This document shows positions 43,087-52,627 of a stretch of DNA of 64,000 nucleotides, piece after piece (the first letter of the stretch is position 1; every line of letters starts with the position of its first letter). Both the position numbers and the translations under genes were made by a program. The stretch lies in contig NC_044920.1 of NCBI RefSeq assembly GCF_003576645.1, positions 11,022,446 through 11,086,445 of the forward strand, read 5' to 3'. Source of the stretch: Ipomoea triloba. Taxonomy: Eukaryota; Streptophyta; Magnoliopsida; Solanales; Convolvulaceae. The notes under the pieces were generated by a model, which searched no databases, was not told the origin of the DNA, and was given only the letters and a program-made list of their open reading frames with translations.

Positions 43087-44369
43087 ATTAATGAACCAAT
43101 TAATGAGAGAAGGTCACAACACACCTTATTCTGTTCATCCAGGAGGGGACAAACTGTACAAGGATCTGAGGCAAAATTTCTGGTGGATGGGCATGAAGAA
43201 AGATATTGCGGAATTTGTTGCTAAATACTTGAATTGCCAAAAGGTTAAAGCAGAGAGAAGTAAGCCGAAAGGGTTGCTACAACCATTGGAGGTTCCTCAA
43301 TGGAAGTGGGATTCAATCTCCATGGACTTTGTGGGAGGATTGCCAAGGACAAGAGCCGGAAATGACCAAGTATGGGTTGTTGTTGATCGGTTGACCAAGA
43401 CAGCAAGATTTATTCCGATGAACAAAACCTGGTCAATGGAGAAGATGGCAAGGGCCTACATCAAGTATGTGGTTAAATATCACGGGATAGCACGCGATAT
43501 TATTTCAGACCGAGATTCACGATTCTTATCAAGATTTTGGGAAACATTACAGGTAGCCATGGGTACGCAACTCAAGATGAGCACAGCATTTCATCCTGCC
43601 ACCGATGGTCAAACGGAGCGAACAATCCAAACCTTGGAAGATATGCTCAGAGGTTGTGCACTCAATTTCCAGGGTTCGTGGGATGAGCAATTGGATCTAA
43701 TTGAATTCTCATACAATAACAGCTATCATGCCACTATAAGAATGGCTTCTTACGAAGTATTATATGGGCAAAAGTGTCGAAGTCCACTATGTTGGAGCGA
43801 CAAAGGTGATGCTATTATTCTTGGACCCCAGTACTTACAAAACACCATTGAAGCAATCAAAGTGATTCAGGGGAGAATGAAAATCGCACAAGATCGCCAA
43901 AAGTCTTATGTTGATCTAAAGCGACAATCCATAGAGTACCAAGTGGGAGAGAGTATTATTGAAAATCTCACCCACTAAAGGGGTCAAAAGATTTGGAAAG
44001 AAGGGGAAACTGAGCCCTCGATTTATAGGACCCTATGAAATTTTAGAAAGAGTGGGAAATCCGGCATACCGATTGGCTCTACCAATCGAACTGGACAAAG
44101 TACATAATGTGTTTCATGTCTCTCAATTGAAACGATATGTACCTGATGTATCTCATATACTAGAGCCGGAGGGACTGACAATAGATGACTCATTGACGTA
44201 TGAAGAAAGGCCAATTCAAATCTTGGATTCTAAAACCCGAGACACGAGGAGAAAGTCGATCAGAATGATCAAAGTTCAATGGTCAAACCATAGCCCAGAA
44301 GAAGCTACCTGGGAATTGGAAGACGCGATGATGGAACGTTATCCAGAATTGTTTAACTCAAGTAAGTAA
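43087..44369 (+). pseudogene. gag-pol: T1 integrase and chromodomain-like C-terminus (copy 1)
   Basis: The integrase begins in its zinc-binding region (HPGGDKLYKDL ... KYLNCQKVK), where the first of the two expected cysteines is tyrosine. The catalytic core shows the D (SMDFVGGLP), D (ISDRDSRF) and E (DGQTERTIQTLEDM) triad. A frameshift near 43958-43970 separates it from a second frame (to 44369) with the GKLSPRFIGPYEILERVG motif and a chromodomain-like tail (IRMIKVQWSNHSPEEATWEL). The sequence is repeated almost perfectly at 44453-45811, so one of the two copies is probably not real. Confidence 0.88.
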
Positions 44370-44452
44370 GAGTCAACCTACTTATTAGGTACCTAAGATA
44401 CCTGATGTGCGATGTTCTATGTGCTAATTGCCATATGTGTGCATGAAAGTAN

Positions 44453-45729
44453 GAACCAATTAATGAGAGAATGTCACAACACACCTTATTCTGTTCATCC
44501 AGGAGGGGACAAACTGTACAAGGATCTGAGGCAAAATTTCTGGTGGATGGGCATGAAGAAAGATATTGCGGAATTTGTTGCTAAATACTTGAATTGCCAA
44601 AAGGTTAAAGCAGAGAGAAGTAAGCCGAAAGGGTTGCTACAACCATTGGAGGTTCCTCAATGGAAGTGGGATTCAATCTCCATGGACTTTGTGGGAGGAT
44701 TGCCAAGGACAAGAGCCGGAAATGACCAAGTATGGGTTGTTGTTGATCGGTTGACCAAGACAGCAAGATTTATTCCGATGAACAAAACCTGGTCAATGGA
44801 GAAGATGGCAAGGGCCTACATCAAGTATGTGGTTAAATATCACGGGATAGCACGCGATATTATTTCAGACCGAGATTCACGATTCTTATCAAGATTTTGG
44901 GAAACATTACAGGTAGCCATGGGTACGCAACTCAAGATGAGCACAGCATTTCATCCTGCCACCGATGGTCAAACGGAGCGAACAATCCAAACCTTGGAAG
45001 ATATGCTCAGAGGTTGTGCACTCAATTTCCAGGGTTCGTGGGATGAGCAATTGGATCTAATTGAATTCTCATACAATAACAGCTATCATGCCACTATAAG
45101 AATGGCTTCTTACGAAGTATTATATGGGCAAAAGTGTCGAAGTCCACTATGTTGGAGCGACAAAGGTGATGCTATTATTCTTGGACCCCAGTACTTACAA
45201 AACACCATTGAAGCAATCAAAGTGATTCAGGGGAGAATGAAAATCGCACAAGATCGCCAAAAGTCTTATGTTGATCTAAAGCGACAATCCATAGAGTACC
45301 AAGTGGGAGAGAGTATTATTGAAAATCTCACCCACTAAAGGGGTCAAAAGATTTGGAAAGAAGGGGAAACTGAGCCCTCGATTTATAGGACCCTATGAAA
45401 TTTTAGAAAGAGTGGGAAATCCGGCATACCGATTGGCTCTACCAATCGAACTGGACAAAGTACATAATGTGTTTCATGTCTCTCAATTGAAACGATATGT
45501 ACCTGATGTATCTCATATACTAGAGCCGGAGGGACTGACAATAGATGACTCATTGACGTATGAAGAAAGGCCAATTCAAATCTTGGATTCTAAAACCCGA
45601 GACACGAGGAGAAAGTCGATCAGAATGATCAAAGTTCAATGGTCAAACCATAGCCCAGAAGAAGCTACCTGGGAATTGGAAGACGCGATGATGGAACGTT
45701 ATCCAGAATTGTTTAACTCAAGTAAGTAA
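44453..45729 (+). pseudogene. gag-pol: T1 integrase/C-terminus, duplicated copy 2
   Basis: Offset 1360 bp from copy 1, preceded by a single N at 44452. The repeat covers 43093-44451 and 44453-45811 with only one mismatch seen (near 43112/44472) and includes the same frameshift. The join to 3' untranslated sequence and polypurine tract follows this copy. Most likely an unmerged contig overlap. Confidence 0.85.
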
Positions 45730-45888
45730 GAGTCAACCTACTTATTAGGTACCTAAGATACCTGATGTGCGATGTTCTATGTGCTAATTGCCATATGTGT
45801 GCATGAAAGTAGGTAGCGGTCTACTGTGAGACCCTAGATGCGAGAAAGTAAGTTTCGGGGACGAAACTTTTTTTTAAGGAGGGTAGAC
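45730..45888 (+). other. T1 3' untranslated region, hairpin and polypurine tract
   Basis: Hairpin AGTTTCG/CGAAACT with GGGA loop at 45851-45868, then T8 and the polypurine tract AAGGAGGGTAGAC (45876-45888) abutting the 3' LTR. Confidence 0.85.
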
Positions 45889-48800
45889 TGTAACCCCTCA
45901 CCTATTCTAGTAAGATTAAGGTTCGAAAAATATTTCTTTAGGCTATAAAATTCATGAGATGATCTCCCGATGCTTCAAAAGAATTATTATAAGTGAGAAA
46001 AGTTCTTAATAAGCTGCGAACCTACGTCTCGGTCACAAACCGTAAAAATTTTAGGAGCTAGTATTCGGACCCGTTTGTCCTAGGAAATGGATTTTTAGAC
46101 ACCATACTATTATTCTGGAATTTCCTATTTAATTAAATTAGCCCATAGCAGCAAAAATTTATTTTTGATCGTACATCGCGAAATTTCGCGGTGTACCGAA
46201 CCTAGCCCAATTTTAAGTTTCAGTCTGGACTAAATTTTTGGTTTCGAAAATTATTTGAATTAAATTAGTTTCTACCGAGAATTCATCTGATTTAATCCCG
46301 ATCAGTCTAAGCTAAGATATTTCTAAGATCAAACCATAGAGAGGTGACACTTGTCACAATTATCCACCATGTGTTGGGAGAAGACTAGTCAACCAAGTCG
46401 GTAAATATTTAAGCAATTTTTTTCCCTTCTTCTTCATTGTGGCCGAAAATAGAGAGAGGGAGGGAGTAGAGTGGGATCTTCATCTTCTTCTTCAAGCTTC
46501 AACACTCCATAGCCAAGATTTCTACACAATTCTCAAAATATTCGGTAAAACTCCAATTTTATTCGGTAGATAGCTTTATTTTCCATCCTAGAACATGACT
46601 CTAAGTTAAGATTTCTTAAAATCATGTGTTATGTTGTTGATGGAATTTTAGGGTTTTAAGGTGAAATTGGGGAAAATCAACTCCAAGAGTCTTCTACGGA
46701 ATTAGTAACCCGGTTGAGGTAAGGAATCCCTTTAATTGGTTGAGGTTGTTTGAAACTAAATAATTGATAGCTAGGTTATGGTTTGATGTGGTTAACTTGT
46801 GAACATGAAAACCTATGTGTTATGTGAAGATTATGCCTTAGTTGTATAGCAAGAATATGATAGGAATATATATACTAGAAAGAAGAGGAATTATGTATCT
46901 ATGTATATATATGTGTGTGTGACGTGTGGGTGTATGTATGTAAGTGTGTGTGCCGTGTATATATATATAGATATAGGTGTGTGTGTGTGCCGAAAATATA
47001 TATATATATGTATATATACATGGTAAAATGTCACATTTTGTGTATAGTATATGGTATGTATAAACCATAATTATATATGTTGTTAGTAAGAAGAGTAACA
47101 CTATGTAGTTAGGCACATGTGTTATGTAGGTAGTGTTACATATGTGTGAACTTATAAATAGTATAAGGAAGTAGCATTATGTGCTTGTAAAGAATAAATA
47201 TATTTTGTGTGTTATGCCTATGTTAAGGTTGGGAAGTGTATATGTTATATGCATTGAGATGTATGTGTCAAGAATGAGACTTATGTGAAAAATGTGGGGT
47301 TGAAAGTGTAGGTTAGTCACACTTGAATTACCATTGTGAAAGGTTGTTAGTGGACTATTCAAATGTTTTGCAAACGAAAAGGGGAATTTTTGAATTGGGT
47401 TAAAATGAGAATTAATTTCCGAGTATTGGAATTGACCCAAGTATGTCCAAAATATTTTCAAAGCAAGAAAGGGAAAAGAGTAGAAAAATGTTTTCAAACC
47501 TTAGTTCTAATAAAAGTAGTGAAGGACCTTCTTAACCTACGGGATAAAGATGAGCTTAAAGTGCCTTTCCCGCATGGTAGTTATGTGTATGATCATTCAT
47601 ACTGTGGGCGAAGTCTATTCGCCGAGTACTATATCTCCCGGAAGGAAAAGGTACTCCTACGGGGATGTGCACACTTAAGTATAGTCACTCTATGTTCGGG
47701 TAGGGTTCGTTCTTATGAACCTAGTGAGGCTAGCTAGGAATCATTCCAACGCTCCTATAAGTCCAGGGGATCAGTAATAGACCGGGCGATGACCACTAAA
47801 CCCGAGTTCAACGATCCAAGTGGTCAAAAGTGGAGAAAGGACTCCAAAGGCCTCACACTTTCTATCTAGGACCAAGTGAAATTTTGAAATATGAATGTAG
47901 TTACGCCGTAGCTACGGGAAAGAAAGATGTGACAAGTATTTAAATACCCAAAGGTTGTGGGTGAACTCTCTCTTTGAAAAGTGAAAAGTGATGAGAATTT
48001 CATTATGAGGGGAAGGATTTTGCAACTAAAGTGAGTGCGAGCAAAATGTGTGATTTATGTGTTCCATTACTTACTAGTATGCTTAATTGTTTAACAATAT
48101 GTTCTTGTTCTTGGGTATGTAAATGATTATCAAATGACCTTGTCAAGAGGGAAGATGGTTTGAGATGGTATTGAATTTTGCCTATTGTGTGTGCAAGTTG
48201 CTATTTATAATTGTTGCAGGTAGAATCTCTGCCGATGAGTAAGGTATAGGGTTTCCATGTAATGATTTTTCAAAACCTTTATTTAGTTTTGAATAACCCG
48301 CGGATATCCTTACTTAGCCATCGTGCTAACTACACTTCACTGTGTTCCTAACAGATGCAATCTAGTGTCAGTTCCTATAGCCCGGTGAACTCCGAAAGTT
48401 CACCGGAGTATGTTTGTGAAGGCATGGATTATGACGAGTACATACAGATGATGGAGGGAGAAGACCCATACGCACCTGGTTATGCTCCCGAAACTCCCAC
48501 CAATCCAGATACTCCTGTGGCTCCGTCGGCCCTTTTTGTTTCTTGCCCTGTTATGGATGAGGTCCAGGCTACTTATGGCTTCTACCCCATAGAGCCTTTA
48601 GATGGTAGCGATCCCCTTGAGTTCATTGTGCACTACCCATACCCTTGGGACCCTAGCCCTCGGGACGTTTGGGAGGAATGGTCGATGGTCATAACTACTT
48701 CTCGGTTTTTGGACCATATCACCTGGTACGAGGGGGAGTGGCACCTGGTCTAGGGAGAGTTCACCGGCCCCGTGTACCGCATGATTGACTAGACGTCGGG

Positions 48801-49144
48801 TTCTTGGGAGTCCTTGGGAGTTTTTCGTGTACATACTTTTTGTAGCCTTAGTGATGGCTAGGCATGACCAGTTGGTCGTAGTTGAACCTTGTTTGGTATT
48901 TTGGCCCGAGGGGCAATCTTATGTATGTATAACTGCAAGAATGTATATTTTGCCTAATGGAGCTTTTTCAGTTGATATGTATAAAAGTGCTTAAGTATCT
49001 GTTGGGTGATTGTTGTGGTTAGAAGAGTTTCCTTTTTGCCTGTGCACCTAGAGTGATGTTCATCGCTAAATGATAGAACACTCTCTCTCTAGGTGTGGCG
49101 GTAACTCCCTCAGTTGTACGGGAAGGTAGGTCTGGGGTGTTACA
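45889..49144 (+). repeat. T1 3' LTR
   Basis: 3256 bp. It contains a 911-bp block (46607-47517) missing from the 5' LTR, with TA/TG-rich microsatellite sequence at about 46895-47020. The remaining sequence matches the 5' LTR with few differences. Ends GGGGTGTTACA before TSD TGCAT. Confidence 0.92.
48355..48753 (+). CDS. LTR-embedded ORF of T1 (3' copy), 132 aa
   Basis: Same frame as at 38518, open throughout. Five base differences by eye give three amino-acid changes (C to Y, P to L, L to F) and one silent change, which does not indicate strong purifying selection. It is preceded by the same CCTAACAG acceptor-like site. Confidence 0.4.
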   Translation: MQSSVSSYSPVNSESSPEYVCEGMDYDEYIQMMEGEDPYAPGYAPETPTNPDTPVAPSALFVSCPVMDEVQATYGFYPIEPLDGSDPLEFIVHYPYPWDPSPRDVWEEWSMVITTSRFLDHITWYEGEWHLV

Positions 49145-49660
49145 TGCATTGTTATGGGATGACTTGATAGACTTGTATTAAGCCTACATTGCTTCTATAG
49201 ACTAAAAATTTCATGTTTTAACATCTCTTTGTGACTAGATATTGAAATTGCTTGATTTGGGTATTCTCTGGTCATGATGAGATCCTTGCTGATATAGTGA
49301 GCATGGTGGGCAAAGTTTGCAACTTTCCTACTCTATAGGCACTACATTGCTATATTCTACTAGTTAGTTGGTTCAATTTTAACTTTCATGATGCTTCCAT
49401 TTTTCAACCTTGAGCTAGTCTAGAGGTAGAAGATGAAGTTGACCATATGTTGACCTTTTGACTATGAAATGAGTATGGAATAGAATGAGCTAGTTCTTGC
49501 ATGTATAGGATAGAATTGTTGAAGGATATCAAAAAGATGTTGCATGCAATGAATTTTTGTAATCTTTTCTTTAGATATGTGCAATATTGTTCATAATCAA
49601 TATTTAAAATTGGCAAGTGTTTTTCCTTGTGTTGCTTTGATTGCTCATGACATAGGAAAG

Positions 49661-50919
49661 ATGTCTTCGGCACATGACCTTGCACAACAGATTGCTCAAA
49701 GGCTCTAAAGAGGGAAAGCCCTAGCGGAGGAAAACAGTGCGAGGGACGCTAACGCTCGCTATATTGAAGTACCTACCGGAACACAAATTTTACTGCTGAC
49801 AGCAACCATGCTAGGTAGGTACAGGCAGCTGTTGAATTTCCCTATTGTGCAATGGAGATATGTAGACTTGAGAGTATTGGAGGATTACGAGTGCAAATAT
49901 GGACTGGAGAGGTTGATTACAGAGCCATATTGGGACAACTTATTGAGCTGGAGACAGGATACTTTTATCCCTCTAGTACATGAGTTTATCGCGAGCTTGA
50001 AGGTTGACGGAGTGGCTGGAGATCTCTACAGCCCTACCATTAAGTTTAGACTCTTCAACCAGGACCATAACATATCGGCCAACCGTTTGGGTTTTCTCCT
50101 TGGATTCTACAATGAGGAAGACCAGTCGAAGAACTGGTACCGGAGATTGAGGCATGACTTTGGAGACAGGGACATTCCGAGAAAATATTGGCCAATGATC
50201 GCAAGACAAGGAGTCGAATGGGAAGGGTCAAGAGTAAGAGTCTCTCAGATTGTAAGGGAGGATTTAAAGATTTTATGGAAGGTGATCGCTCATTCATGGG
50301 AAGGAAGGCCTGAGACATATGACCGAGTCTCAAAGGCGGGGCTGTTTATGCTATGGAGTATGGACACCGGGAACTCAATAAATATGAGCTCGATTTGTAG
50401 GAACTTGCTTGTTGCACAACAGCAAGAGTCAGCCAGGGCAATCTTTTAAGGCTCCTTGGTGACGAGGCTATGCGTCTCTTTGGGTCATCAAATGAACATC
50501 GGCTTCTAGAAGCGCACATAGTTCCTTTATCTCCCGAAGACGTCGCAAAACTTCACTTGAGACAACTAGCGCGAACGAGGGTAGATGAGGAGATGGCGGA
50601 AGATCATACTAACACGCTTGTGACATCCCCAGGATTCACACCTTCTCCAATGTCATTCAATTCCCCATCTCTCCCGGAAATGTATTCGCCATTGGATTCT
50701 TCAATGTATTCTCCACCACCAAGAGAGCCCGGTCCGTCTGTACCTCCACCACAACCTGAAGAGCAAAACCCCAACTCCTCTAGCTTCAACATTCCGAGCT
50801 GGTTCACCCCAGTCACTGATTGGAGATCCCTCCAAAATTTCCAATACCAATTGCACTTGGAGCAAATGCAAAAGCTGGACGAGATTTCGAGAGAGATCAA
50901 GGAAATCAAGAGAACGTGA
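49661..50919 (+). pseudogene. E5 ORF2 remnant
   Basis: Start MSSAHDLAQQIAQRL, then an in-frame TAA at 49706-49708, a long open part (LGRYRQLLNFPIVQWRYVDL ... RAIF) to a second stop at 50447-50449, and a frameshift/deletion near 50500 where relatives read MKIHWFEHRLQGAH. The C-terminal part is open to 50919, with MYSPLDSSMYSPPPREPGPS and DWRSLQNFQYQLHLEQMQKL. It is homologous along its length to E2 ORF2 and keeps PYWDNLLSWRQDTFIPLVHE where E2 has lost five residues. Confidence 0.82.
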
Positions 50920-51068
50920 AGGAAGGAAGAAACTGAAGAAAAGAAAAGACAAATCTAGATGATGATGACTTGTGATTTGATAATTCTGAACAATTGATTG
51001 TGGACAATCTCTTTACTTTTGTTTATATTTTTAGATATATTTCTGTTTATGTTTATCTTGCATGTTTT

Positions 51069-51113
51069 GTCTAGCCAAAGACGTTAAACGTGGCGCTTAT
51101 GGGAGGCAACCCA
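51069..51113 (+). other. E5 post-ORF2 two-hairpin module
   Basis: SL1 GTCT (51069) with AGAC (51079), then GTTAAACGTGGCGC. SL2 is reduced to TGGG/CCCA around AGGCAA (51100-51113) by an A-C mismatch next to it. Confidence 0.7.
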
Positions 51114-51983
51114 CAAATAAGGAGAAGAAGGGACCACTCCACCAACAACCATGAAAGACCAATCTTAAAAGGTATAACTTCAACTTCTAATTTATTTCCT
51201 TACCTTTACTCTGACCGAGTTTTGAAGGGCGAACATAGATTGCAAAATTTTGATAAGGATACAAATTGTAAGTATTTCTTTTATCCTGATTCAATGCCCT
51301 GTTTTGGTTTGCTTTATTTTCTAGAATTGCAAATGAAGAGCTGCATAAAGTTGTTGTGTCGGATATAGTCTGTTTATTAGAACTGTTTTAACCCAGTTCA
51401 CACTTTTAAGTGTGGAAAAGGGGCGTGTGTAGAACCCTGAAACATATATCCTTTTTCCCCGTTCCTTATGGAAACATCGAGGACGATGTTTATTTTTAAG
51501 TGTGGAAAGGGTGTATGCTTCTTGAAACAGTTGATTGATTAAGTGATAAGGTATAGGAACCTAGAGGGTGTGTTATTGCCAATACTATCTAGGAGGGCTC
51601 CTAACCTTGTGCCAGGGATTGAATGTCTTAAATATACTTTGGAATATTCACTTTGCACCAATTTGCACATTCAGACCCAAATTGAAGAATTTTTTATGAG
51701 TGCTTGCATGCTTTCACCTTGTATTTTGTTTGGACCTCAGTCAAGGATCTCTCGAAGTGGGAATGTGAATCCTTTGAGTTTTAGAAAGATAAGAATAGCG
51801 AAGCCTGGAAACTGAATTAATCTTAGCAGGACATGGGGCAAAAGGAGAGCCTAAGTGAGCTTTGAGTGAAAACAATCCCTAATCCCTAGAAAAAGGCATG
51901 AGGGGTTGATATGGTGAAACGTGAATAAAGGCTTAAGGCCATTCCTAGAGATAAAAGTGAGGTGAGCCATCTTGTCTGGATAA

Positions 51984-52043
51984 GGGGTAACCATTGCACT
52001 GTATTCGAAAAAGCATGGAGATCCATGTGAAATCGGTTACCCC
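51984..52043 (+). other. E5 structured 3' module a
   Basis: Outer stem GGGGTAACC with GGTTACCCC, nine perfect pairs. Inner hairpin CATGGA/TCCATG. Conserved strand ATTGCACTGTATTCGAAAAA between them. Confidence 0.75.
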
Positions 52044-52099
52044 GAAGAGATCTTGAAAGATGAGAAAATAGAGAGGAGGTGAGCCACTTCGCTAGGATT

Positions 52100-52162
52100 C
52101 AGGCACCCATTGCACTGACCTTCGAAAAAAGCATGGATCTTCATGTGAAGTCAAGTAGCCTG
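52100..52162 (+). other. E5 structured 3' module b
   Basis: Outer stem CAGGC pairs with GCCTG, where E1 and E2 have CGGGC and GCCCG, a paired G-C to A-T replacement. The inner hairpin is decayed (CATGGATCTTCATG). Confidence 0.65.
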
Positions 52163-52627
52163 ATGACGTTATCCTAGGAAGTGAGAAAATAGAGTGATCG
52201 CCCAAGCCATGGCGATGAGCGGTCCATGTCCCTGCCCTCACTTATATAATGTAAAGAGGCTTTGGCGTTAGGTTGGAAATTGGCTAAGGGGTGAGCATCG
52301 GTCCCACTAGTCGGATCGGCTTGAGGCCCCTAGAAAATACAAGGTGAAAACTCTTTTGTTACTTGCATGCTTAAAAGTGTGAATAAAAACTTCTTATATA
52401 GTATCCATCGAGACCTTAACTTCCTTAGCATATTTCTTACATTTGGTTGGCACGAGTCTAGCAGTCTTGGTAGATAGTGTAGGGGATTTCACTCGCTCAA
52501 CTCCGAACACCTACACATCACTTGATTGGTTAACCGTGAGAGAAAGAACTATCCTTGGTGCTTATATGATTAGTGTTTAGGAAAGTATGCTTGCTTGAGG
52601 ACAAGCAAGGTTTAAGTGTGGAAACTT

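Larger units (their letters stand above)
36962..49144 (+). mobile_element. T1: Tekay/Del-like Ty3 chromovirus
   Basis: TSD TGCAT at 36957-36961 and 49145-49149. 5' LTR 36962-39307 (2346 bp), 3' LTR 45889-49144 (3256 bp), both TGTAACCCCTCACC to GGGGTGTTACA. Primer site TGGTATCAGAGC (tRNA-Met initiator) at 39311. Gag-pol 39792-45729 with gag, two zinc knuckles, protease, RT, RNase H, integrase and a C-terminal chromodomain-like segment, in the Ty3 order. Long LTRs plus the C-terminal domain point to the Tekay clade. It has a 140-N gap, a likely false duplication and several inactivating changes, so it is not autonomous as written. Confidence 0.93.
36854..49655 (+). other. E5 ORF2 leader intron (predicted), interrupted by T1
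   Basis: Donor CCAAG|GTAAGA at 36854 and acceptor ATGACATAG at 49655, six bases before the ORF2 ATG. Without T1 and one TGCAT copy the intron is 614 nt, against 613 nt in E3. T1 landed 108 nt into it. Confidence 0.6.
51114..52627 (+). other. E5 3' region: hairpins, modules, polypurine tract
   Basis: Non-coding. AAGTGTGGAAA at 51408 and 51498 flank hairpin AAACATCG/CGATGTTT with AGGA loop (51472-51491). Structured modules at 51984-52043 and 52100-52162. Hairpin CTTGCTTG/CAAGCAAG with AGGA loop at 52590-52609, then AAGTGTGGAAACTT (52614-52627) as the polypurine-like tract abutting the LTR. The open frame at 51543-51815 is repeated at 53303 by the false duplication and lacks homologous open frames in the other elements. 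Confidence 0.75.
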
